Of a stretch of 64,000 nucleotides of DNA, positions 47,889 through 58,894 are shown one piece after another. The stretch's first letter is position 1. Each line of letters opens with the position of its first letter. The notes under the pieces are model-generated. The model ran no database searches and had not been told where the DNA came from. It saw nothing but the letters and a program-made list of their open reading frames with translations. The stretch lies in the NCBI GenBank assembly GCA_023105745.1, contig JALGQZ010000002.1, positions 43,390,997 through 43,454,996 of the forward strand. Reading direction: 5' to 3'. Both the position numbers and the translations under genes were made by a program. The stretch comes from Austropuccinia psidii. Taxonomy: Eukaryota; Basidiomycota; Pucciniomycetes; Pucciniales; Sphaerophragmiaceae.

Positions 47889-48113
47889 AATATTTGTTTG
47901 GATGAGGGCCCCCCTCTCCATTTAAAAATCTTGAGTTGGTTTTCAAATTTTTGAAGAAGATATGTTCTCATTCCCCCAAAACTTCCACTATAAGGGATAG
48001 TGTAAGAAATAAGTTTACCCACCCCTTATTTTTTATAGTGATTTTGATAAGGATAAATAATGATACATAAGATTTACATAATTTTATTTTGATGATGATT
48101 CAATAATAAGTTG

Positions 48114-48151
<38 letters not shown>

Positions 48152-49082
48152 GTGAGTATAAAATAACCATTAAGTGAGATATCTGAGTAAAAATCAAATT
48201 TCAAAAGAAATGATCCTGAATCACAATCAAGATCATGGAACTGTTTGGTTGAAGGTGGTAATTTGTGCCAATCAGTAAAAATTGATGCTCTTGAGAGGTT
48301 TTATAATTAATATGACATAATTGAATGATCATAATTTGAGTCCTTTAATCATATAATGACCCTTATGATGCCACAACTCTTCCTTTTTGGAATCATCATT
48401 GTGACTCAGACTTTATTTCAAGTCCATCCCCTTTATGGTTCAGATTTTCTGTTACCCATAAATGCATTTTAGTTGTTAAAAAAAATAAACAGTGAAATTG
48501 AAAATTTGTACAATTTTAAAAAACTCTTGTTTGCTTTTGGGGGGCTTTTCAATTCCATTTGGAATAAATAGCACATTGAGGTGTTATTAATATGTAAATT
48601 CCCCAAATTATGTCATCAATTTATGAGTTTTTAATATAAATAACTCCTTCAGAGTTCAATTAATGCCTTCATGGCACAAATACTTCTTCCTTTCAAACAA
48701 GTTCCAATCACTCTCTTGTAATTGAAGAAATATTTCAAATAAATTGATCATTTTTTTTTTAAAAAAAAAAATAATACTTGATGTAGAGTTTTTTTTTTTT
48801 TTTAATTATTGTTATTATTGAGTTGGAAAATTAAGCCAACTTAATGGCTCTTGCTGTAATAGTAGGAAAAGTATAATAAAAGTAATAAATAGAATACTCT
48901 TGAGATCATGAATGGGATATGCCCCTAATTCTCAGGGAAAATAAATAAATAGTTGAATTTTGGGATAAAAAATAAAATAAAATAAAAAATATGTTCAAAA
49001 GCTTAAGTCAGTACATCTTTCCAATTCTTTTTATAATGACATAAAATTAGAAAGTAGAAAAATAAAGTAAAATAAAACCTCA
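46840..49082. other. Gene-free tract upstream of the Gypsy-C2 pol, with early hairpin-motif copies
   Basis: No coding frame is supported on either strand. It includes poly-T runs at 47847-47884 and 48115-48148, an inverted T10/A11 block near 48751-48771, and four diverged copies of the GCAGTTT-hairpin motif at 46914, 46980, 47254 and 47377. Confidence 0.6.
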
Positions 49083-49872
49083 GGTAGTTTATAGTCTTGC
49101 CTAGGACTTATCCTCCTTTTGTAGTCCTTGTCAAATCTTTTTGAATACTTTAAATAGGCAGTTTATGGTCTTGCTAAGGACCATTGGTTGATTGTTTTTT
49201 ATTTTATTTGAGTCCTTATTGATAATTCTAATGGTGGGCAGTTTATGGTCTTGCCAAGGACCATTGGTTAATGTTTCTTGATTATTGTTGATAATTTGAG
49301 TGGGCAGTTTATGGTCTTGCCAAGGACCATATGTTGTCTTTGCTTTGGTCCTTGTTGATAATCTTAGTGATTTGTTTTTTATATTTGAAGGGGCAGTTTA
49401 TGGTCTTGCCAAGGACCATATGTTGTGTCCAGGAACCTGATTGTTGCCTTTGGGGTTTCATGGCATCAGATTTATCTTCAAAGCCAAGTTGTATAAGTAG
49501 TTCAAGCAGTTTATAGTCTTATTGAGGACTCCTATAAAAAAATGAAATATATCAGTTTTAATTTAATATCCAAAAAATAAAGTAAGAATGAAAAATAAAA
49601 CAAAATAAGCAGTTTATAGCCATACTGAGGGCTTGCATTGTCCTTTATGGCCCTGTAGCACATAAAAGGTAAAATATGTCAGCTCAATTTAATATCAAAG
49701 ATAAATAAGCTCAAAAAGATAAAACAAGCAGTTTAAAGCCTTGCTGAGGGCTCTCTTTTTTTTTTTAATTTATAAAATACATTAATAAAAAAAAAGAAAC
49801 ATCAGTAATATTCAGCTTTGATTATAAAAATAGAAAATACAAATAAACAGTTTTAAGTCTTGTTCAGGACTT
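46914..49872. repeat. Interspersed GCAGTTT-hairpin motif, 13 copies
   Basis: Copies start at 46914, 46980, 47254, 47377, 49083, 49158, 49238, 49304, 49393, 49506, 49609, 49728 and 49847, the last nine spaced 66-119 bases apart. Each is GCAGTTT (or one base off) followed by a stem-loop; the clearest reads ATGGTCTTGCCAAGGACCAT. Stem arms vary together: ATGGTC/GACCAT, TAAGTC/GACTTA, AGCC/GGCT, AGGTC/GACCT, TTGTC/GACAA. It lies upstream of the minus-strand Gypsy-C2 pol and may be its RNA leader. Function unknown. Confidence 0.8.
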
Positions 49873-49894
49873 ATTTGCTATAAATTTATGTTGG

Positions 49895-50958
49895 GAAGCC
49901 CTTGAGGTTGGCTTCATTGTGCTGCTGTAAGCAGCTTCCAGTTAGTGATTTTTCTTTAGTCTATTGAGCCTTAGATAGTGGTTAGAGTATTTGGGTGGTT
50001 AAAGCACTTAAATACCCCCTATGGCACTTAAAATGTGGTCGGGTACTCTTGGTTTGGGCTTTGAGGTGGCCAGAACACTCTTTACTACCTGCGATCAGTT
50101 CAAGTGGCTGATGTTTAATTATAAGGGACTTTGGCTTCCCCTGTAAGGCTTCACGCCTCATCTGGTAGCTGTATTTGGGCTGTTACAGGTGTTATTACAC
50201 CTTTAAAGTGCTGAGAAATACAGTTGTGGTTTGTTTTTGTTTTGACTAAGTTTTTGAAGTCGTTCATGATAGTTCTTCTTTTAAACAGTAGGTGCTATAA
50301 GCCCTGTAAATCTGCTCGGAAGCCTCTCGGGTGGGTTGCAGAGTCATTTGGATGGGTTTTGATACCCCGTATCCTGTCTAGAACAGTGTTGGGTAGCTGC
50401 AGTTTGGTTGAGAATTGAGTTGGTTTGGGTATGGGGTTCTCTAATACTCTTTAGGGTGCTTTGAATTTGATCGGAAGAGCTACTTTGTTCATATGGGTGC
50501 CACAGCATCCTCTAGACTTCTCGGAAGCATTTGTTTATGCTTCAATACCCATGAAGAGCACTTCCTTGTGCTTTGAACCACTTTGAGTGGTTTTTTTTTT
50601 TTGTTGATTGGTCTTGAATAACATTTAAACAGCTTCGGGCTAGAAGCTTTGGGCTCACTAGGTGTCGAAACACCATGTGATTAAGCTTGAATGCTTCCAC
50701 TTCCAGTACTCATAATTGAATCAGATTTGGGTACTTTGCTAGCCGGATGGTGTCGATATGCCTTAAATTAGTCGAGTGTGGGCTCCCAGGCTCCAGAAGT
50801 TGATAGTGACCTTCATAAACAGTTGAAATACCTCTGAGTGAGGTTTTGGTCACCTTCCAAGTGCTCCAATGCGATCCTAACCGAATTGACTGGTAGTGCT
50901 GACTGTAACCTCCTTTTCCGGTAGTTGCATTTGGGGTGCTACAGGTGTTATTACACCT
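49895..50958. repeat. Second chain of short perfect hairpins, CpG-richer sequence
   Basis: Perfect inverted repeats with short loops lie at 49895-49915, 49921-49935, 50187-50202, 50361-50373, 50524-50543, 50557-50572, 50578-50590, 50661-50674, 50830-50844 and 50943-50958. The segment AGGTGTTATTACACCT occurs twice (50187 and 50943) in similar context. Stem sequences otherwise differ, so it is structure rather than sequence that repeats. No coding frame. Confidence 0.6.
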
Positions 50959-51700
50959 TTATAGTACTTCATAAAAGTCTTCAGATGTGATCATAACCAC
51001 ATCGGTCATACGTGTCTGGTGTGGAATCACATATCCGAGCTAAATCCGCCGATCTAAAAAAAATCTGACAATATTGCTGTCATCCGTGCCTAAAGTCCTG
51101 TATTTCAATCTCCCTCCTTTAAGGAGTTAGTAACTCAATCCCCTTATTTCCACATACAGCTGTTTTCTTTTCTCAATTTAACCAAATTCTCCTCCGATAA
51201 GATTGCCTGGTGATGACGGCTGTGTAAAACCAATTCCAAGCTAAATAAGCCTGCCGAATTGAACCTGTGATTGATACTGAGGAGGGCATTAGTTGGCAAA
51301 GTCTAATTGTATTTGAACTGTTTGTCCTCGCTTATTCCTTCGGTTTAGTGCTTCTGCCAGCTTCTTTGGCTATTGTCGTAATTCCATTGTTTAAAAGAAT
51401 AGATTCCCTGCAGACGGATTTTTTTATTTGGGCCTGGTTTTAAGGTTGTGTATTATTACTTCAGTGCAGTGATAGCACTTGTTAAACGGAAATACTGTAT
51501 CCATTGGGCTTGTTCATTTGTACCTGTCTTGTGGGGTTAGTGAGAGCTGCCAAGACTAATTCAGGTAGGTGATAATTGTTTTTTGTAATAGATATCGCCC
51601 GATGCAATTGAAGAAATATTGACCCAAAGAGGTCTAGGTGAGCACTATTCCAAACCCAGTGCAAAAGCACCAGCTACGTAAAACTGATTGAGTCATGCTT
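50959..51700. other. Gene-free CpG-containing interval
   Basis: No supported coding frame. CpG is frequent compared with the AT-rich DNA to the left. The left limit of the copia-2 LTR probably falls near the right edge, but no clear TG start could be fixed. Confidence 0.4.
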
Positions 51701-52200
51701 ACTCAGATCAGTAAAGATGCGGACACTGTCCAGTACCTGCCCGCAGCTAAAATCCGCGGTGCACAAACACCAGCAGAAGGGATAAAAAGCCTGACGCTCC
51801 TTCATCACGAAGGGGGGGCAGAACAATCTCGAACACTTTTCTTCTCCTACTTAATTTCCTTTATCGTATATTCCTCTTCTCTTTATTTTATCTTATTTTT
51901 TTCATACACTGTATTTAGTACCATCACATCGTCGTAAAATCGTCCATTAATCTTATTATTAAACGCTGTAACCACAAAGGTACGAGCTATTATTTTACTC
52001 ACTAACAAGTGAAGAAACACTGACCCTGCAATGCTCTAAACAGATCATTGCTACTACTGTACTGTTATTACTTAGTCTACTTAGAATATCGTTGTATCTC
52101 CGTATTCCACCTTTAAAGGTACTTTTATTCTTAATCTAAAAACTACAAACATAACTTGCACGTTAATTCATACCATCTTTAAAGTTCTCAAATTATTACA
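51700..52200 (+). repeat. Probable 5' LTR of copia-2, left border uncertain
   Basis: The right border is set by comparison with copia-1: the LTR ends ATTATTACA at 52200 and GATTTACAGTC follows. A GATAAAAAG TATA-like element lies at 51781-51789. The left end is an estimate. Confidence 0.5.
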
Positions 52201-55200
52201 GATTTACAGTCTCGATCGCTCTCAAAACGAACAAGGTGGTCTACGAGTAATCATGTCCGACAGACTAATCGATACAAAAGACATCAGCAACATTCCATTG
52301 CTTGACGGCACCAACTACGGCCACTGGCACATGCGTTTAAAAATCCATCTCAGATCCCGAGACCTCATCGACGTCTGCGAAAAACCACCTCCTGAAGATG
52401 TATCGACGACCGCCGTAAACAAATGGTCAAAGGCAAGCTACGAAGCGATAAACCTAATAACAAGTAGACTCACAGAAAGAGTCTTTCGAGAAGTAGTAAA
52501 CGCCACCACAATCGAAAAAGCAAACTTACTCTGGGCTAAAATAGAAGACCAATACGCATCAAAAAGAGCAGTAAACAGAGGTCGGGTATGGATGGACTGG
52601 CAAAGAATTTTCTACGATGGCAACTTACAAAACTACATAGACACATGCAGAAAACTAATGATGGAATTAGATGCCGTAAGCATTACAGTACCAGCAGAAC
52701 TACTCTCCTACTCCTTACTTGGCAAGCTAGGTGGCGATGCGAATCTTCACCAATTCGTCGAAAACCTCACCCTGAATGAAGACATTATTGAAAAACCGGA
52801 AAAAAAATACTTACCCGTCTCCAAGACCTAGCGCATCTGGTCATCTCCGAAAAGAAAAGTCAATTCACCTCTCCAACCGCTCTAGTCTCTAATGTAGAAG
52901 AACCGCACAAGATAGTGTACTATTGTGTTAAAGGTAAACACAACATCAAATGCACCTCCCACAAAAGAGAAGATTGCTGGTCGGAAAACCCACATCTAAG
53001 ACCCCCTAGAAGAGATAAAAAACGACGACACTTCGATGCAACAGCTCATCTCACCACTGCTCAAGCTCTCATGACAACACTCAAGCCACAGCAACCGGAC
53101 GAAGACCAACTCATATTAGACTGCGGAGCCACCCACCATATGTTTAATTCACTAAAACCTTTTGTAACCACACCAAAAAGCACCAACATTCGAGTAGCGA
53201 CAGGAGATGCGAATAGCAAACTCACCGCAATAGGCATAGGCACTGTAAAAATCTTAAACCACAACAACACACTAACACTCGAAGAATGTCTATACGTACC
53301 CAAATTGAAATGCAACCTAATCAGCCTCCTAGAACTCTTCAAAAAGCAACTCACTGTGAACCGAAGGGACGACGCCTTCAGTCTAAATGCAAATGGTAAA
53401 GATATTATACACGGAAAAATAGTAAATAAATTAATGATAATCACTTACACCATTCCGAAAGCACTAATCACCAACGCAACCAACACCCTTTGGCACGACA
53501 GATTAGGACACCCAGGTGTATCTGTTCTCAAGCAACTAGGACTTCAAACTCTGCAAGGTAGCTGCTTGACCTGCGAAATGTACAAAGCACACAAGCTCCC
53601 CTTTCGAGATCAGTTTGAACCAGCTATGTTGAACCTAGATTGCGTACACATGGACGTAGTAGGGCCAATCAGTCCACCCTCGATGTCCGGCAAACGTTAC
53701 TTCCTTACAATAGTGGATCAAGCATCATCCTTTAAGTTTGTCAAATTCCTGCAAAAGAAATCTGACGCATTCGAGCAATTTCAATTCACCAAAAACGCAA
53801 TGGAAAATAGTCCAGACAAGAAACTAAAGAAACTAATATCTGACAGAGGAGGAGAATTTCTCAACAACAGCTTCAAAAAACTCTCAGAAGAATGCGGCTT
53901 CGTACATATCATGGCTCCCCCTGAAACACCACAACACAACAGATTCGCAGAAAGAGCGAATCGCACCATACTTGAGAAGGCTCGCTGCTTACTAGGCAAA
54001 TCTAATCTTCCTGCACAATTTTGGGCCGACGCTGTTAATACAGCGGTCTTTCTTTCCAACTTAACGCCAACACCCTCGAGGATGGGTCAGTCTCCAAACT
54101 CCTTGTGGACTAACTCCCCTGCAAGACTCTCAAGACTAAAAACCTTCGGATGCCGGGCAATTATCTACAACCTCACAAGACATACGAGATGGAAACTCAA
54201 CCCTCCAGGACAACCAGGTATTTTCATCGGCTACGAAAACAACAACACCGCTTACCGGATCTTGCGGCTAACCGACTTAAAGGTATCAATAACTCGACAT
54301 GCCACATTTAACGAAGTTATCTTCCCTTTCATACCGCAATACGCTCCAAACACAACCCGCTTTGTAACCGAACTCGACGATCAACCCACATCCCTCGAGA
54401 ATTGCAGTACAACCGACGAAACCGTCGAAGAACCTAGCCTGGCACCTGAGGTAAGCGAAACACAAGTAGGGGAGACCTCAGAGGAACCGACAACACAGGA
54501 AGACATCCAGGCGCCAAACAATCAAGCTAATCCCCGCCTTAAGATCATTGGACCACGCCATCCGACGCTCATCTCAGCCGACCTCAACGATTTGAATATC
54601 CTACCCTACAAAAGAAGACCAGAAGCTCTCCTAACAACAGCCGACGAAACCCCTCGAACGTATCGAGGGGCACTAAAATCCAACGATCACGCACTCTGGC
54701 AAGACGCGATTGATCGGGAACTGAATAGCATGAACGACTTAAAAGTATGGGAAGTCGTCGAAAAACATGAGCACTACAAACTGGTAGGAACTACGTGGGT
54801 GTTCAAGATAAAAAAGAACGACACCAATGAACCGACCATATACAAAGCTAGGCTCTGCGCGCAAGGCTTCACGCAAGCCATGGGCATTGAATTCAGCAAA
54901 ACATATGCTCCGACCGGACGCCTGAATTCCTTAAGGACTCTAATCGCCTTCGCTTGCGTGAACAAACTACAATTCCACCAAATTGATATTAAGAGCGCCT
55001 TCCTTAATGCGCAACTAAAAGAGACCGTCTACCTGGCAGTACCTCAAGGCTTACAAATCGACAAGCAGAAGTTCTGCCTCCGACTCAACAAAGCAATCTA
55101 CGGGCTAAGGCAGGCACCACTAGCCTGGTACGAGCGACTTAAAACTTGGTTAAGATCAGTAAATTTCGCGGTATGTACACTAGACCCTTGTGTATTTTAC

Positions 55201-55569
55201 AGGTCAGGAAGCATCCCAGTGTGGCTATACGTGCATGTGGACGACATTGGGATTTTTAGCAGTAACACGAGTATTTTCAAAGCCGAAATAAGCGAAGAAT
55301 TCAACATCACGGACATCGGCGTGGCCGACCTAATGCTGGGGGTAAAGATACGCCAGACAGAAAGCGGCATAAGCCTTGACCAACAACACTTCACCGAAGC
55401 CTTACTGGAGCAGTATGGGATGGAGGGATGCAAGGCAATGGTAACACCGCTAACACCAAATGAACATCTCGCACAAGCCACAGAAGAAGAAGTGGCCGCA
55501 TTTAGTAAACTGAAAGAAAACTACAGAAGCGCCATAGGAAGTATAAACTACCTCAGCACAGCTACAAGG
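52201..55569 (+). mobile_element. Copia-2 (Ty1/copia) internal region, cut in RT
   Basis: It is CpG-rich, unlike its neighbours, and nearly free of stops, so it looks young. It is interrupted at 55569/55570 within the reverse transcriptase C-terminus by another LTR. RNase H and the 3' LTR are not in the window. It is similar in protein order to copia-1 but clearly a different family. Confidence 0.85.
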
Positions 55570-55575
55570 TGTTGA
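52253..55575 (+). pseudogene. Copia-2 Gag-Pol, one frameshift and truncated 3' end
   Basis: ATG 52253 opens MSDRLIDTKDISNIPLLDGT, with NYGHWHMRLKIHL typical of UBN2-type Gag. A frame change lies in the A8 run at 52800-52807; the next frame is open from 52832. Then come a Cys/His cluster (YCVKGKHN, DCW), protease LILDCGATHHMF near 53110, WHDRLGHPG, integrase with HMDVVGPISPP, SDRGGEF and QHNRFAERANR, RT with FKIKKNDTNEP, DIKSAFLNAQLKE and the intact catalytic YVHVDDIGIFS. It ends at YLSTATR, where the inserted LTR supplies the last codons. All catalytic residues seen are intact. A single-base indel, real or from sequencing, separates gag from pol. Confidence 0.92.
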
Positions 55576-55916
55576 ATGTTATATTAGAAAGCAATAAGGG
55601 AAGAGGTCAATCCTCTTCCCAAATCAAAAAGCACTCTTAGATCTAAGATACAAAAAGGTCATCTTATATAGACACAAGAATATCATCGCATAGTTAAGAT
55701 ATGTTGTTAGTCACCTTTGTCAACATAAATAGAGTCGATGACACTTGTTCCATTTACCCATCGACTCTTAACCATTTTTGTATCTTACACCTTTCTAGGT
55801 GTGCTCGTCGTCTCTACTGTTTCTCCTCGCTTGTTCTAATCAAAGGTATTAATACCTGTTGTTCAGGTTAGTTCTGTCAGAACTATTGACATGCAATTCA
55901 CCCATCGACTCTTAAC
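55570..55916 (+). repeat. Copia-type LTR fragment inserted in copia-2
   Basis: It begins TGTTGAATGTTATATTAG directly inside the copia-2 RT and is cut at 55916 by the Gypsy-B2 LTR. Inside is a perfect hairpin, arms GGGAAGAGG (55598-55606) and CCTCTTCCC (55612-55620). A second pair of arms is AGAGTCGATG and CATCGACTCT (about 55730-55771), with a repeat of CCCATCGACTCTTAAC at the right edge. A TATA-like CATAAATAG is near 55723. Whether it is a solo LTR or the start of a full element cannot be seen. Confidence 0.65.
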
Positions 55917-57757
55917 TGTGAGCCTTAGAGGTAATTTCATATACCCAAAAGACCACAAATATAAAAAATAATAACATATTAATATAAATAAAATAAATTT
56001 ATTTATATTATTAAAATAAAAATAAAAAATATAAATATAAAATTATATTAAAAATAAAAAATTAATTATAATTTAAAAATAAAATTACTTTAAATTTTGT
56101 AAATATAAAATTACATTTATACTTGAAAAATTTAAGTAAAAATGAAATTTTAACAAAATTGTGAAAAAATAAATAAATTTGGAAAAAAGTTAAATAAAAT
56201 TTATTATAACTTTTTATCCAATAAATAAACATATAAATTTTATTTCACCATTGGATTCCTCATAAAAAATCAGGTGGGGTCACCTCTGAGTGAAATTTTT
56301 GTAACTCAACTCTAAATAAGCTTAAATTAAGTTTTTAGTATTTTCAATACAAAAGTTGAAAATCCTCAAAACCTTAATTTAATTCACACCACATGTGGTG
56401 TTAACCATCAATTTTTGTGTTAAAATTGAGGTGTTGTGTTTAGTTTAGAAGTTATGAGGAATTAAAGTATTTTCAATTGAATTCAATTGAAATGTCAAAA
56501 TGTGCGCGTGTATTACATAAGTGAACTTTGATTTACATATGAGGTGTCAATTATTACTGTATTGTACTGTACAATTGAATTGAATTACATGTGTAAATTA
56601 TAAGTATAATACATGATGAGGAATTAAAGGAAAAATAAATTGGAAAGATTAAATTTGGGGGGGAAAAGGAACTCCAGCTCTAAGGGGGAGCTAGACCCCC
56701 AAAATCCTTGCTGACAGGCGTGGGATGTCAAAATTCACGCAAAAGTTCATCACTTTTGGCCTGGAATTGAGTTACAGGGTCTGTGGACTCAATTGATGAT
56801 GAGGTTTTGATACCAACTGGGGTAGTTTTAGCTGTTGCCAAGAGGGTAAAACTACCCTTAAGATAAAACAATCATAATAAAAACAGTTTTAACTGGTTTC
56901 TACGCCTCTGACACACATTCTGACGTGTTTTGAAGGCTCTAGGCCTGGTATTGCTATAGTAATGGCTGATTTAAGGGTCTAAAATGGCTAAAAATGGCTA
57001 AAAATGGCCTAAACCAGCCTTTTTTGGTCTAAACCAGGGTTCAATGATGCCATAATTGGCTTTTCTGTTGTCAGACTGTTTTTCACGACTGACAAGAGTA
57101 AAATTTACTTTTGGAGCAAGAGAATTGGTGGCTATAAAAGAATGTCTTCTTTGCCCCACTTTTCTCTTCATGTTAGAATCTTTTCCTTTTATTAATTAGT
57201 TTAAAACTGTTAAACCAATCAATCAAAGATTCCAACCACCACTTTTAAATCATTTTAATCCTTTTAACCACGTGAAAAAATCATTATAATCATTGTTTGT
57301 AACTCTTATAATCATTTTTACCCCTGAACCACCCCAAAAGTGAATTAAAGCATCTTTCATCACTGTAAACTTTGTCACTTTGTTTCCAAATTCACTCTGG
57401 TCACTTTTGGGCGTGTTTTCTCTTTAATATTCTTTTTAAAGACTTTGTTCTTTAAGTAATTGCTTGCAGTTCTTTGCTCAATTAATTCCAATTGAAATTG
57501 CTCTTGAAGAAATTTCTTTTGTAGCCTTAAAATATCTCTTGTAGAGTATTTTTTGGATAAATTTTTATTGTTGGTAAAACAATAAATTTTTATAATATTA
57601 TTGTTTTATACTAAAAAAGTTATAAACAATAAAATTGGCGTGTTTTCTCTTAAAAATAATATTTCATACTATTTTTAATTGATTTTTACCTTATACAAAT
57701 TTTGAGGACAGGAAAAGTACTTGATTTTTAATCAAAGTTTCATATCCACACCTTACA
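55917..57757 (+). repeat. Gypsy-B2 5' LTR
   Basis: TGTGAGCC to CCTTACA, 1841 bp, collinear with the two Gypsy-B1 LTRs but more different from them than they are from each other. TATA box at 57133-57140. Confidence 0.95.
57133..57140 (+). promoter_or_regulatory. TATA box of the Gypsy-B2 LTR
   Basis: GGCTATAAAAGAATG, conserved with both Gypsy-B1 LTRs. Confidence 0.7.
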
Positions 57758-57759
57758 TT

Positions 57760-57773
57760 TGGGGGCCCAGCCG
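57760..57773 (+). other. Probable primer binding site of Gypsy-B2
   Basis: TGGGGGCCCAGCC, two bases after the LTR, identical to Gypsy-B1 over this stretch. Confidence 0.6.
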
Positions 57774-57982
57774 TGATATTTTACCTGTGACATATTTTTT
57801 TTACTCTTTTTAAATCTTTTTTCTTATATTGAAAAATTTAAAAACATATAAAAAATACTTATAATCCAAAAAAATCCTTAAAAAATAATTTTTTTCATAT
57901 TATAAGTGAGGCTTATATTTTTATTTCTTTTTTGAAATATCCTTTTTTTTACTTAATTAATTGGCTTTTTCATTAATTTTAG

Positions 57983-58894
57983 TGTCTGACAACGTGGTAA
58001 GACAAGAAAACATTGAAACAGCCTCAACAGTAACCAGCATTATCCCTGCCAGTACTGTCAATTCTGATCATAATAGCACTGTTATTGTGACTCAAAATAA
58101 CCAGCCTGAACCAATATCTTCTGAATTAATTAACTTGGACATATGTAATACCCTTCAGAAAGCTAAAAATTTGGCCAATAGTAAGTTTTTTGACGTAAAA
58201 ATACTATTTTAAGCCTTTTTAACCATAATTATGCCTTCAACCAGATCAGGAGCCAGCTACAACCCCTCAAGCAGCTCCCAAAAAGGTAATAGACGTGATT
58301 ATGGCAGAGGCCAACCAGGTACAGAAGGAAAAGGGTCAGTTGATGACTTCCAAACAACTAAAATGGGTAATTCTGAAGCTGATAATACCATTTTACCTTC
58401 AAAAAGAGCTGACACCGCCACAACAAGCCTCTGTGGACATATACAAAGCCAGCCACAGTGCATACAACAATGCACTCCAATTCAAGGAGTACAAGATCCT
58501 TGCAGACCTGTGGAAGAATTGCATGAATTCTTACCTGACAGTAAGAAAATTCTTGGGCCATCCCAACACTTGCAAATTGCTCAATGGATGGCATCCATTG
58601 ATGGAGAAGAAAAACATGATGCTTTTGACACTAGAATGGAGGAAAAACAACCCTCCACCAGCCAAACCAGTGCCAAAAACAGCCCCAGTGGCCAGCAGCA
58701 GCAATTCCAACGTGAAAAAGCAGCCACAAACTCCAAACAAGGGCAAAGGGAAGGCACCAGCCCCAAAACCTTACAGCCAGGGCTACAGAATCCCAAAGAT
58801 TCAGCAGGATGCCATGGAAAATGTATTTCAGATGGCCAGAACCATGATGGAATTACAGAAGAAGGAGGAAGCCAGATTAAGGTTCCAGAAATGA
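57983..58894 (+). CDS. Gypsy-B2 ORF1: spliced protein upstream of Gag-Pol
   Basis: Exon sequence from about 57983 (VVRQENIETASTVTSIIPAS) ends at 58180. A 64-nt GTAAGT...CCAG intron (58181-58244) is removed. The second exon then reads in the frame that holds QASVDIYKASHSAYNNALQF, SYLTVRKFLGHPNTC, LEWRKNNPPPAKP, a Lys/Pro-rich stretch and QMARTMMELQKKEEARLRFQ, and stops at TGA 58892-58894. Exon 1 ends on codon position 1 and exon 2 begins on position 2, so the frame is kept. The stop overlaps the Gag-Pol ATG as ATGA. The start lies upstream, possibly in an earlier exon ending before TTTTAG at 57982. The second exon looks like a genuine globular protein; I do not recognise a domain. It may be a Gag-like or RNA-binding partner. 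Confidence 0.6.
58181..58244 (+). other. Predicted intron in Gypsy-B2 ORF1
   Basis: GTAAGT at the 5' end, TTAAC upstream of the 3' CCAG, 64 nt, matching the short introns of the MULE gene in size. Conserved in Gypsy-B1. Confidence 0.65.

Noticed and set aside
49083..49872. Regularly spaced repeats resembling a CRISPR-like array
   Set aside because: The repeats are degenerate, spacing varies from 66 to 119 bases, the genome is eukaryotic and no cas-like gene is present. A structured retrotransposon leader fits better.
53061..55481. Minus-strand frames of 63-127 codons opposite copia-2 pol
   Set aside because: Antisense shadows in a GC-richer gene with few antisense stops; no independent support.
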